From positions 620,001-684,000 of the forward strand of contig NZ_JANIDY010000001.1 of the NCBI RefSeq assembly GCF_026385525.1: a stretch of DNA of 64,000 nt. The letters run 5' to 3'. A model generated the notes under the pieces. The model was not told the origin of the DNA and searched no databases. It saw nothing but the letters and a program-made list of their open reading frames with translations. The position numbers were made by a program, and so were the translations under genes. The stretch comes from Bombella pluederhausensis. Lineage in GTDB: Bacteria; Pseudomonadota; Alphaproteobacteria; Acetobacterales; Acetobacteraceae. Positions 33,439 through 42,184 of this stretch are shown in pieces (position 1 is the stretch's first letter; each line of letters starts with the position of its first letter).

Positions 33439-34680
33439 ATGGATGGTCAAGTTATAGAGAAACATATAGGTCGGTATGTCATTTCCCATTTTCAAAGAAG
33501 TTTGTCTGAGGTTGTTGTTGTCTTTGTTTCTTCTGGAGGACATAAACATGAATTTAAAGGTTCTTTGAGAAGATTCTCTCTTTCAGTAATTTTTGTGTAT
33601 GATCAGCAGGCTTCGTGGTTTAGTGCTCCTGAAGCTCCTGAAGTCTTTGAGTATGTAGCGTCAATTGTTGCCCAGTATAAGAAAATTGCTGTTATGGGTG
33701 AATCATTGGGGGGGGCAGGAGCGATGCTTTTCCCTCGTTTCTGCCCTTTCGTTGATCGTGTACTAGCTTTTTCCCCTGTTTACACTTTTGCTTATCCGTA
33801 TGATTTTTTTCTGAGAGGATGGACAAAAGAGCAATACACACCTAATTTTTGGTCCTTTCATGCTCCTGAGGCGCCGTGTAAATCTTCTACAGTTCTTCTT
33901 TTTGGCTTAAGAGAATGGCGAGATATACCTTTTGCTGGCCTTTATAAGTTGAATAATTATTCAGTCCTTTTTGTTAAGGGGGCAGGTCATATGGTGGCTA
34001 GCTCTCTAAAGTATGGAGGAAATGAAGATTCACTTCTAGCATTGCTAGAAGTTTTTACGGATTTTTCAAAACGTTTTGATGAAAGTGCAGTTTCTAGATT
34101 GCTTTCTCACCGATTGGGTGAGTATGGCTATGATGATGACGATTACTTATATGAAAATGAAGGGGTAAGGACTTCACTTAGAGTAAAGGATGCTATTTTC
34201 TTACCGATAAAGGAGGGTTTACTTAATCTTTCGCAAGGGCGGCCTGCTAGTCAGAGTTCGCTTAGTGAGTGGTCGGTTGGAAAAACTCTGGAGGAGGATG
34301 CTGCTCGAGCTGTACAAGAGAATTTACCAGAGTTTTTTGCTTTTCATACTGATGTAGAAAATCAGCCATGGTGGGAGGTTTATCTTGATGAGGGAGCAGT
34401 TGTATATGAAGTGAGATTATTTAATAGAATTGATAATACAGGTTGTTCTGAGCGTTCCCTACGTTTTAAAATAGAGCGTTATTTGAAGAAAGAGGATAGA
34501 TGGGAGATGATTTTTGAAAAAGCTAATCGTGACTTTTTTGGAGGAATAGATGGCAAACCTTTTATATGGGAAACTCCATCTGGAGTAGAAGCGGATAAGA
34601 TTAGAATAACTTCTTTGGAAGGATACGAGTGTCTTCATCTTCAACATGTAGATGTATTGGGAAGATACAGGACATTATAA
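33439..34680 (+). CDS. Alpha/beta hydrolase-like protein fused to a discoidin-like domain
   Basis: 413 residues. The N-terminal 210 residues have an alpha/beta-hydrolase nucleophile elbow (AVMGESLGGAGAMLF, Ser in GESLG) and a late His in KGAGHMVASS. Residues about 270-413 look like an F5/8 type C (discoidin) sugar-binding fold (NLSQGRPASQSSLSEWS, PWWEVYLDEGAVVYEVRLFN, KIRITSLEGYECLHLQHVDV). No signal peptide is present, so it should act in the cytoplasm, perhaps on a nascent polysaccharide or its acyl substituents. The fusion inside a capsule operon is unusual. Esterase activity is inference. Confidence 0.62.
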   Translation: MDGQVIEKHIGRYVISHFQRSLSEVVVVFVSSGGHKHEFKGSLRRFSLSVIFVYDQQASWFSAPEAPEVFEYVASIVAQYKKIAVMGESLGGAGAMLFPRFCPFVDRVLAFSPVYTFAYPYDFFLRGWTKEQYTPNFWSFHAPEAPCKSSTVLLFGLREWRDIPFAGLYKLNNYSVLFVKGAGHMVASSLKYGGNEDSLLALLEVFTDFSKRFDESAVSRLLSHRLGEYGYDDDDYLYENEGVRTSLRVKDAIFLPIKEGLLNLSQGRPASQSSLSEWSVGKTLEEDAARAVQENLPEFFAFHTDVENQPWWEVYLDEGAVVYEVRLFNRIDNTGCSERSLRFKIERYLKKEDRWEMIFEKANRDFFGGIDGKPFIWETPSGVEADKIRITSLEGYECLHLQHVDVLGRYRTL

Positions 34681-34721
34681 TGCGCTTCTATTGTTTTGGA
34701 ATTTAATGAGAAGGTTGTGAT

Positions 34722-35708
34722 ATGCGGTGTCTTGTTACAGGCGGTGCTGGGTACGTTGGCTCTCATGTGGCACAGGAGCTTTTGGATAGAGGGCATCAAG
34801 TTGTTGTTCTAGATAATTTTAGTACTGGTCATCGTAAGGCGATTCCAGTAGGGGCTGAATTAAGAGAAGTTGATTTGGGGAATGTAGAAGAAACTAAGTA
34901 TCTTTTGGCCAAAGAGAAATGGGATGTAGTTCTGCATTTTGCGGCTCTCTCTCTTGTAGGGGATTCAATGAATGATCCATGTCATTATTTGAAACGCAAT
35001 ACAGAAACATCTCTTAATTTAATTCAGGCGTGTGTAGAAGGTGGAGTAAAGAAATTCATTTTTTCGTCTACTGCAGCTTTGTTCGGTGGTGAAAATCGTG
35101 TTGTTCCGATCCCTGATGATGCTGGAATTGAGCCTGGTTCTCCTTATGGTGAGAGTAAGTTCTTTATAGAGCGTGCTTTAAAGTGGGCTGACAAGATTTA
35201 TGGGCTTAAATTTGCTTGCTTGCGTTATTTTAATGCTGCTGGCGCAGACATTCATGGTCGTTTAGGAGAAGACCATAGGCCAGAGACTCATTTAATTCCT
35301 TTGGCAATTGATGCAATGTTGGGGCGTCGTCCATTATTAAAGATATTTGGGAGTGATTATCCAACTAATGACGGGACGTGTGTCAGGGATTACATTCATG
35401 TGAACGATTTGGCCGATGCTCATATTCGTTCGATTGATCAGCTTGAGCATAAGTCTGTTACATACAATTTAGGAAATGGACGGGGTTTTAGTAACCTTGA
35501 AATTGTTAGAGGTATTGAGCGTGTTTCTGGTCGTTCTGTGCCATGGGAATGGGGAGAAAGCCGAATTGGCGATCCTGCTGTTTTAATTGCTGATTCTTCT
35601 CGGATCAGGAAAGAAACAGGCTGGAATCCTAAGTACTCATCCTTAGATGATATAATTGGAACAGCATTGCACTGGCGTGAGAAAAATCCTCAGGGATATA
35701 ACGAATAG
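34722..35708 (+). CDS. galE: UDP-glucose 4-epimerase
   Basis: 328 residues. Begins MRCLVTGGAGYVGSHVAQEL (NAD-binding GxxGxxG). The catalytic Ser-x-x is in FSSTAALFG and the YxxxK in PYGESKFFIE. NAAGADIHGRLGEDH and CVRDYIHVNDLADAH are typical of GalE. It supplies UDP-galactose (or another epimerised nucleotide sugar) for capsule synthesis. Low-GC codon usage matches the surrounding capsule genes. Confidence 0.9.
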   Translation: MRCLVTGGAGYVGSHVAQELLDRGHQVVVLDNFSTGHRKAIPVGAELREVDLGNVEETKYLLAKEKWDVVLHFAALSLVGDSMNDPCHYLKRNTETSLNLIQACVEGGVKKFIFSSTAALFGGENRVVPIPDDAGIEPGSPYGESKFFIERALKWADKIYGLKFACLRYFNAAGADIHGRLGEDHRPETHLIPLAIDAMLGRRPLLKIFGSDYPTNDGTCVRDYIHVNDLADAHIRSIDQLEHKSVTYNLGNGRGFSNLEIVRGIERVSGRSVPWEWGESRIGDPAVLIADSSRIRKETGWNPKYSSLDDIIGTALHWREKNPQGYNE

Positions 35709-35759
35709 AATAACTGAAGCCCAACTTGTTTGGTATCTTTCATCTAGTGGAGATGGTAG

Positions 35760-37046
35760 TTGTCCCAGTATAAAGTTGTCATTGATGGTTTTAACTTAGC
35801 CATGCCAAAAGGTACTGGGGTAGCCACATATGCTCGTACTCTTTCTAAGGTATTAAGCAATGCGAATTGTAATGTCAGCGTATTATATGGCTTAGATGTA
35901 GCTAACAATTTAAATTCTTCTTTAAAGGAAGTGCTTTTTTTTGAAGAACTAACTCTTTCCTCTCCTTATAGGAGGGATCCTTTTCCATCAATAAAATGGT
36001 GGAAAAGGACTTACTCCCATTTTAGAGGTCGTGAGGCAAATGAAATTTTTATAAAAGAAAAAGTTGATTATCATCTCTTTCAAGAGAGAATGCCTGCTTT
36101 TGATCATATTTTTAATGTGCCTTTCTTATTTCAGATGGCCTCTGGTTTCTTTAAAAAGACTGGGCGCTTTCTAGAAATAAAGCTTTCTAATGCTCCGGAT
36201 ATAGCTCATTGGACCTATCCACTACCTATTCGGATTGTTGGTGCAAAAAACATCTATACTATTCATGATATAGTTCCATTAAAAATGCCATCAACAACAT
36301 TAGATGATAAAAAATTCTATTATTCTTTATTAAAAAAAATAGTTAAATCATCTGATTTTATTTGTACCATATCGAATACTTCATTAAATGATATTACCTC
36401 ATTTTTCCCAGATGCACGGAATAAAATATATAATACCTATCAAGTTTCTTCATTTAATGCTGGGATTAATGAGTATTCATCTGGAATTCGTGAGGTAGAA
36501 CGTCTTTTTGGATTAAAGAATGAGAGTTTTTTTCTTTTTTTTGGTCAATTGGAGCCCAAGAAAAATATAGGTCGTTTAATTGAAAGTTTTATATCCTCAA
36601 ATAGTAAGCATCCTCTTGTTCTGGTAGGATCTAACGGTTGGAAGGAGGAAGATGAATTACGTTTCTTGCAACGTGGCATTGATTTAGGTGTGATATTCCA
36701 TATTCCCTATTTGCCCGCTCATCATTTGGCATTATTAATACGTCATGCTAGGGCTGTTTTGTTCCCGTCTATATCGGAGGGATTTGGTCTTCCCATATTG
36801 GAGGCGTTTAATTTGGGAACACCTGTATTAACAGCTAATATTGGAGCTACGAAAGAAATAGCAGGGGATGCTGCTGTATTGGTTGATCCATATAGTAGAG
36901 AAGATATAAAAAAAGGAATTGAATTATTGGGTGCCGATGATGATTTATGTGATTCTTTAAGGACTAAAGGGTATGAACGCGCTTTTTTCTTCTCTGAAGA
37001 TAATTATAGAGATCGTTTGATGGAGCTATACCGCATGGTATTATGA
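35760..37046 (+). CDS. GT4-type glycosyltransferase
   Basis: 428 residues from a TTG start (GGAG eight bases upstream). Starts MSQYKVVIDGFNLAMPKGTG, and shows IYTIHDIVPLKMPS, FGQLEPKKNIGRLIESF and the E-x7-E motif in FPSISEGFGLPILEAFNLG. These are features of GT4 retaining transferases of the mannosyl/rhamnosyl type. It converges on another GT4 gene with only a few bases between their stops; the two proteins are clearly related. Confidence 0.85.
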   Translation: MSQYKVVIDGFNLAMPKGTGVATYARTLSKVLSNANCNVSVLYGLDVANNLNSSLKEVLFFEELTLSSPYRRDPFPSIKWWKRTYSHFRGREANEIFIKEKVDYHLFQERMPAFDHIFNVPFLFQMASGFFKKTGRFLEIKLSNAPDIAHWTYPLPIRIVGAKNIYTIHDIVPLKMPSTTLDDKKFYYSLLKKIVKSSDFICTISNTSLNDITSFFPDARNKIYNTYQVSSFNAGINEYSSGIREVERLFGLKNESFFLFFGQLEPKKNIGRLIESFISSNSKHPLVLVGSNGWKEEDELRFLQRGIDLGVIFHIPYLPAHHLALLIRHARAVLFPSISEGFGLPILEAFNLGTPVLTANIGATKEIAGDAAVLVDPYSREDIKKGIELLGADDDLCDSLRTKGYERAFFFSEDNYRDRLMELYRMVL

Positions 37047-37050
37047 GATA

Positions 37051-38226
37051 TTACATAAAATAAAACTCCTTCAACTTTTCTGTATAATGAAGTGTTGAGA
37101 AGAACTTAGCGCGTTCGTATCCCTTTTGAATTATGCTCTTTTTTTCTTCTGGAGAGAGTGTATCAAAATAAGAAATACCTTGAACTAATTCTGTAATATC
37201 ACCCGTAGGGGAGCATAAATAAGCAGCGCCGCCGGCTATTTCTTCTGTAGCACCACCTTTACTTGTAAGAACTGGTGTTCCTAGAGACATAGCCTCAATG
37301 ATAGGTATTCCGAAACCTTCTGCTAGACTAGGAAAGAGCAAAGCTTTTGCTTCAAGAAGAGTTCGAAGTAAAGATAAACGTTTACTCCATGGGAGGCGGA
37401 TTATAGTACTTGTAGGTCCTTTGGGGCTACAATCTGGTTCATCATCACCATACGGTCCAATAATAGCAAGAGGTGTATTTGTTTGGCTAAGAGCGTGGGC
37501 TGTTAATAGGCGTTCTATATTTTTGCGATTTTCTACCCGTCCGTAGAATATAAAGGAGTCAGGAGGTGCAATTCGGGGAGCATTTTTAATTTCTTCTAAT
37601 ATCCCATCATCAAACTCTACCGGTTGATAGAGTGTCGTTATTTGTCTCTCTGAGAGAGAGAAAAATTTCAACATTTGTTGACGTACTGTTTCTGATATAG
37701 CAACAAATTCAACAGAATTTTCAATTAGATTTTTAATTAGATGGTAAAAACGGGTTCCGTCAATTCCGGTTAGGTCAGGATGCGTAAGTGGAATTAAATC
37801 GTGAATGGTTACTATATTACGGCAGCCTTCTATAAGGGTAGGTAAAGGGCATGTCCAGTGCATGATGGAAGGTGGTATAGCAGGACGTAATTTGAGAATT
37901 CGACCATGTGTGCGATAATGAAGATGGGCTATACGATAAAGGTCGTGAGATAGATATGCTTTGCCCCATTGTGATTGAAAGCTGGCTGTACTAATAGGAG
38001 AGGGGTAGGAACAAATAGAACGGATAGCTCGTTGAAAAGTCGGATAGGTGGGTAGCCCTGTTGTATCCTCAAGTAGCCAAGCTGTCTGTAATCCGATTTT
38101 CTCTATAGCAGATCGATGATTAGATGCGTAGTAATAAATGCCAGTACCACCAGATCGGCTTATATTTCGGCCATCAAGCCATATTTCTGTTTGAGAGACT
38201 GCTACTTTACTGGAGTTATTGAACAT
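37051..38226 (-). CDS. GT4-type glycosyltransferase
   Basis: 391 residues. TEIWLDGRNISRSGGTGI near the N-terminus, IVTIHDLIPLTHPD, FYGRVENRKNIERLLTAH and FPSLAEGFGIPIIEAMSLG give the GT4 pattern; the late GAAYLCSPTGD fits nucleotide-sugar binding. First of the minus-strand cluster that ends near 37050; the gene upstream is 16 bases away and also GT4. Sugar specificity unknown. Confidence 0.85.
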   Translation of the reverse strand: MFNNSSKVAVSQTEIWLDGRNISRSGGTGIYYYASNHRSAIEKIGLQTAWLLEDTTGLPTYPTFQRAIRSICSYPSPISTASFQSQWGKAYLSHDLYRIAHLHYRTHGRILKLRPAIPPSIMHWTCPLPTLIEGCRNIVTIHDLIPLTHPDLTGIDGTRFYHLIKNLIENSVEFVAISETVRQQMLKFFSLSERQITTLYQPVEFDDGILEEIKNAPRIAPPDSFIFYGRVENRKNIERLLTAHALSQTNTPLAIIGPYGDDEPDCSPKGPTSTIIRLPWSKRLSLLRTLLEAKALLFPSLAEGFGIPIIEAMSLGTPVLTSKGGATEEIAGGAAYLCSPTGDITELVQGISYFDTLSPEEKKSIIQKGYERAKFFSTLHYTEKLKEFYFM

Positions 38227-38242
38227 AGGATCTAATGCCTCC

Positions 38243-39481
38243 CTAAAATAATTTATTTTTATAGGTTAACTCTACACAATTCTGTAAGGAACGTGTAATA
38301 CTTTTCTCCCATGAAAGAGGGGACCAATTTTCGAGGAGTATTTTTTGTTTCTGCCAAAGAGCACCTTTTTGTGAAAAGTCTATAATGGCCTTCTCCCAAT
38401 CTGGTGTATTTAAAGGATCTAGATAGAGAGGTATATCGCCACCAACTTCTCTTAGTTCAGGGATATCTGAACAGATACTCGGAACAGATAGACTCATTGC
38501 TTCTATTAAGGGTAGACCATAGCCTTCGGCAAAGCTTGGGAAAAGAAGTCCATTTGAGCCTGTGAGCAGGGAAGTCACTTTTTTGTCTGAGAAATTACTA
38601 GCCTCAACAACACTACCTTGTAGTGTTGGACAACGATCTAATAGATCAAGGATGTTTTCATTTTCCCACCCTCTTTTTCCAATGAGAAAAAGTTCTGGAA
38701 CATTCTCTTTTCCATATTGTTTAATCATTTTCCGCCAAAGATGCAGAAGTAAAAGGTGATTTTTTCGTGGCTCTATAGTGCTGATATAAACGAAATAAGG
38801 CTTGTTAGCTTTAGAAGAAACGGCATAATAAAAACGTTTCATAGCTTGTTCATGGACACCATGTGGAATGGTCCATATGGGAGGAGTGGCTTGTCCCGAA
38901 GCTATGTAAAGACGTTTGAGAGTATCTCCTACTGGATTCGTGGGAACAATGACAGCATTGGCTAATTTTATAACTGTTTCCATGCGCATTTTATGACGTG
39001 CAGATTCGCGAGGACGGGCGTATTCTGGATATTCAATAGGGATTAGATCATGAACCATAGGAACAAAAAATGCTCCGGTTTGGTTTAGAATATTTTGAAT
39101 TGATTTAATTTTCATTAGATGGTGATGCGATAACAGAAGGTAAATACTCGGTCTTGGTATGGAAGATAGGGGACGAGAGAGAAAAAGATAGGCATTTAAG
39201 TAACGTGCGCTTTTAATTGATTTTTTTAGTCCATCATCGTTTCCAAAATTCCACTTCCTTACCAGGGAGTTGATGAAAAAATGGACTGTTTTTTTGGGGA
39301 GTGCCCCCATTTTTCCGGACAAAGAACGAGCTGTAAAATAAGTTTGTTCCGAGTGATATTTTATAAGATATCTGGCATAAGCGAGTTCAACACGGTCAAT
39401 TCCCGTAGGAACGCGCTGTCCTGCCCGTGATAGTAGTCGTGAGATATCTAAAATATAGGATAGGGGATGAGATGCATTCAT
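38243..39481 (-). CDS. GT4-type glycosyltransferase
   Basis: 412 residues. YILDISRLLSRAGQRVPTGI and DRVELAYARYLI at the N-terminus resemble mannosyltransferases of capsule loci; later VYISTIEPRKNHLLLLHLWR and FPSFAEGYGLPLIEAMSLS carry the GT4 E-x7-E motif. The start overlaps the kpsS-like gene by four bases, so it is co-translated with the Kdo-linker genes and may act early in chain building. Confidence 0.85.
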   Translation of the reverse strand: MNASHPLSYILDISRLLSRAGQRVPTGIDRVELAYARYLIKYHSEQTYFTARSLSGKMGALPKKTVHFFINSLVRKWNFGNDDGLKKSIKSARYLNAYLFLSRPLSSIPRPSIYLLLSHHHLMKIKSIQNILNQTGAFFVPMVHDLIPIEYPEYARPRESARHKMRMETVIKLANAVIVPTNPVGDTLKRLYIASGQATPPIWTIPHGVHEQAMKRFYYAVSSKANKPYFVYISTIEPRKNHLLLLHLWRKMIKQYGKENVPELFLIGKRGWENENILDLLDRCPTLQGSVVEASNFSDKKVTSLLTGSNGLLFPSFAEGYGLPLIEAMSLSVPSICSDIPELREVGGDIPLYLDPLNTPDWEKAIIDFSQKGALWQKQKILLENWSPLSWEKSITRSLQNCVELTYKNKLF

Positions 39482-40848
39482 TGGTTTTTTGACATATGAG
39501 AGTGGTGATATTGTTCAATTCGGATAATTGCACTGTTCGTCAACTTTTCAAGTCCTTCTTCAGAAAAAAAACCTCCTGGGATTAGGCATTGTTCAATTAA
39601 TACACGACGAAAAGCTGCAAAGATGAGAGGGGAGGGAGGGTGAGGAGCTCGCCAGAAATCTTTTAACATTGATTGGTCTGTTAGGCCCGGCATGTCGTAA
39701 ATGGCTTGTCCTAGAGTGATGACGGGTACATTGTGTGCCAATGCAAGCGTACCCGTTGTGCTATTGACAGTTACAACACCCCGGGCATGGCGTACCAGTG
39801 TAGCAATGTCTCCGAGTTCCATATAGTCGACCCGATTACTAATACCATGTGCTGTGGCAAGACGATGGACGAGCTTTTTCCAATCCTGAACACCATTGTC
39901 AAGGGGGTGTTCTTTAATTACAAGGCGCATTTCCAGTGGGGCATATTTGGCAAAGGAAACAAGAACTTCTGTAATTACTTCTGCAACGCCGGAATAGGAA
40001 GAATGTAGCCGCAATTGAGCATCGGCATCCAGCTGTAGAGGGAGCAGCATGTAAGGCTTTGCCCCCTCAAGTAACCAATCAGTTAAGATGGCACTGCGTT
40101 GCTTAGCTTTTCTACGGCGGCAGAGACGCCGTAACCATCCAATGCCTTCAACAAGTGGCGGCCATGGACGATAATCTGTCCAATGAGGGAAACGCCACTT
40201 TAAAAGAATAGTGGCAGCATTATAGGCTACTCCCTCCAATGCACGGCGGCGGAAGGAGGAGGGGACAGATTTATGAGGGGCGGCAGGAGGAAGCTGGCTG
40301 GCGTGTTGATAGTACCATTCAGGATCCTTGGGAAGGGTGGAGTTACCATTGACGCCCCCAAGTTCCAATGTGACCCAATCCGGTCGAATATAGCCTTCTT
40401 CAAAAACATGAACCGCTATCCCCATTTCCCGACATATGAGAATGGCTTGTCGATGGAGTTCGCGGCAGTCTCCGAACAATAATACGTCTGTAATGTGGTA
40501 TTTTTGCAGAATACTGCCGAAAAAGGCAGGCCAAGCCCCGTAATTATTACGGAAAGCAATTCCTCCGCCTAAACGCCAGAAAAGTTCATCGCCTCCGTTA
40601 AAGTTGATTTTCCATACACCGTGTCCGCGTTTTTTTAGGGCGCGACCTATGTACTGGAAAAAAGGTCCCATAAGCCCTTGAAGGAGAAGAAAATTACGTT
40701 TTTTTTGGGGAGGGTTTTCCAGAGATATAGGCACAAGCGTGTCAGTCTCTGTTAACCTTGGATCCTCAAAAAAATTAGACGGACGTCTGACTCGCGCTGC
40801 GTCTTCAGGAGATTGGGCTGTGGATGTTGTTTTAATATGATTAGGCAT
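39478..40848 (-). CDS. kpsS: KpsS-like capsule Kdo transferase
   Basis: 456 residues. NFLLLQGLMGPFFQYIGRAL at the N-terminus, then VLLFGDCRELHRQAI, VIKEHPLDNGVQDW and the hallmark HARGVVTVNSTTGTLALAHN. KpsS adds the first beta-Kdo to phosphatidylglycerol, starting the lipid linker on which group 2 capsules are built. It overlaps the kpsC-like gene by eight bases. Its presence with kpsC supports an ABC-dependent capsule rather than a Wzy-type exopolysaccharide. Confidence 0.88.
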   Translation of the reverse strand: MPNHIKTTSTAQSPEDAARVRRPSNFFEDPRLTETDTLVPISLENPPQKKRNFLLLQGLMGPFFQYIGRALKKRGHGVWKINFNGGDELFWRLGGGIAFRNNYGAWPAFFGSILQKYHITDVLLFGDCRELHRQAILICREMGIAVHVFEEGYIRPDWVTLELGGVNGNSTLPKDPEWYYQHASQLPPAAPHKSVPSSFRRRALEGVAYNAATILLKWRFPHWTDYRPWPPLVEGIGWLRRLCRRRKAKQRSAILTDWLLEGAKPYMLLPLQLDADAQLRLHSSYSGVAEVITEVLVSFAKYAPLEMRLVIKEHPLDNGVQDWKKLVHRLATAHGISNRVDYMELGDIATLVRHARGVVTVNSTTGTLALAHNVPVITLGQAIYDMPGLTDQSMLKDFWRAPHPPSPLIFAAFRRVLIEQCLIPGGFFSEEGLEKLTNSAIIRIEQYHHSHMSKNQ

Positions 40849-41965
40849 GAGGGGCCCGATATGATGAAATGAAATGCATGAAATAGCGGCGTAGCTGACC
40901 CTGCTTCTGTCGTAATTTCATAACGTATGTGGGTTTCCAGAGTTCGGCTCTACTAAAACAGTCGATTAGTTCTTCCACCTTACATCGCCGTTCCGTCCCT
41001 GGGTTGATATACAGCGGATACAGAATAAGAGCGATGGCAGCAAGGTCTGTTATATCTCGTCTGCGCCCCCGGCGAGGGAGGGCTGGACCTAGATGTGTTG
41101 TCAAACCCCATCCTGCATAAAAAGGAGCGCCGTAGGTTGTGACATTTTTGCCGCGGATCAAGGCTTCAAAACCCATTAATGACGTCAGAGTATGAACCTC
41201 ATCAATTTGTTCGAGAAGCTGGCTGATGCTACCTTTGCGGTGTATGGCATTGGCGTAGGAGAGAACTGTTCTGTCTGAAAGATATCCGGCTCTATGACCA
41301 GCTTCTACGTCAGGATGAGGGCGATAAATAATCCAGGCCCTTGGGTTTAAACGGCGTACTTCCATAAGGAGGGCCAGATTGCTCGCTATGTCTCCGCCAC
41401 CCCTTACAACAGAAAGATCACCAGCGACCTGACCGGGAACGAGAATGATGGGACGATCATCATTCGGGAGAGGCACTCCAATCTGTGGCGCAGAGTTGGA
41501 AGCGTATTTGGAGATATGGAGTTCTTTTATTGTGGCTATGAGGCTATTGGCCCGTTCTCGGGTAGCAGTGGAAATGTCTGTCTCCCTTAACATATCCTCC
41601 AGATCGCTCGGGTGGGATGGATCGACATAGGCGCCCTGACTGTCAAGAATGATGGAGCAGGGGGGTAGGAAGCCACTTCCTAAGCCGAGTGAACGGATGA
41701 AGCCGTCTTCCATGATAAAGAGAGGGACATTCATGGCGCGCGCCTGGGCCTGCAAGGCAGGCGTGACACGATTAGCCCAGACAGCTAGCCCCTTCTTTTT
41801 TCTTCGAGCATAGAAAAGGGCACAGCGTGAAAACCAGAAAAAACGTGGTGATACGTCCTGTGTCAGGAAAGCCCGGATGCGGCCGCGTTTCCACCATGTT
41901 ATTCCGTAGCAGGCGGCAATCGGCTTGGCCGGTCTGGTTCCAGATGCAGAAAAAGAGCACGACAT
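40841..41965 (-). CDS. kpsC: KpsC-like Kdo transferase, single module
   Basis: 374 residues, about half of a typical KpsC, which carries two Kdo-transferase modules. It has CYGITWWKRGRIRAFL, MEDGFIRSLGLGSGFLPPCS, IIYRPHPDVEAGHR and EVHTLTSLMGFEALIRGKN, followed by FYAGWGLTTH. These fit one complete module and look closest to the C-terminal half of KpsC. The ATG at 41965 has no open reading frame extending upstream, so this is not a simple 5' truncation. It may make an altered or shorter Kdo linker, or a second module may be encoded elsewhere. Confidence 0.8.
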   Translation of the reverse strand: MSCSFSASGTRPAKPIAACYGITWWKRGRIRAFLTQDVSPRFFWFSRCALFYARRKKKGLAVWANRVTPALQAQARAMNVPLFIMEDGFIRSLGLGSGFLPPCSIILDSQGAYVDPSHPSDLEDMLRETDISTATRERANSLIATIKELHISKYASNSAPQIGVPLPNDDRPIILVPGQVAGDLSVVRGGGDIASNLALLMEVRRLNPRAWIIYRPHPDVEAGHRAGYLSDRTVLSYANAIHRKGSISQLLEQIDEVHTLTSLMGFEALIRGKNVTTYGAPFYAGWGLTTHLGPALPRRGRRRDITDLAAIALILYPLYINPGTERRCKVEELIDCFSRAELWKPTYVMKLRQKQGQLRRYFMHFISSYRAPHA

Positions 41966-42184
41966 GGGAAAATTAGAGGCCTTTTTATACCAAGGGCACG
42001 GCAGGGCTTGTAGCCTCTTATCAGGAAGTGTTTTTCTGTGAAAGGGAGAAGATAAGATATAAAAATTTATTGAATATTCATTCTATCTCTTTAGTCATGT
42101 TTTTGGAAAATTCATAGCTGTGTTAAAAAAATATATAAGTCTATAAAAACTACTTGATTGCGTGTGGAGTTATAGAGCCTGTAA

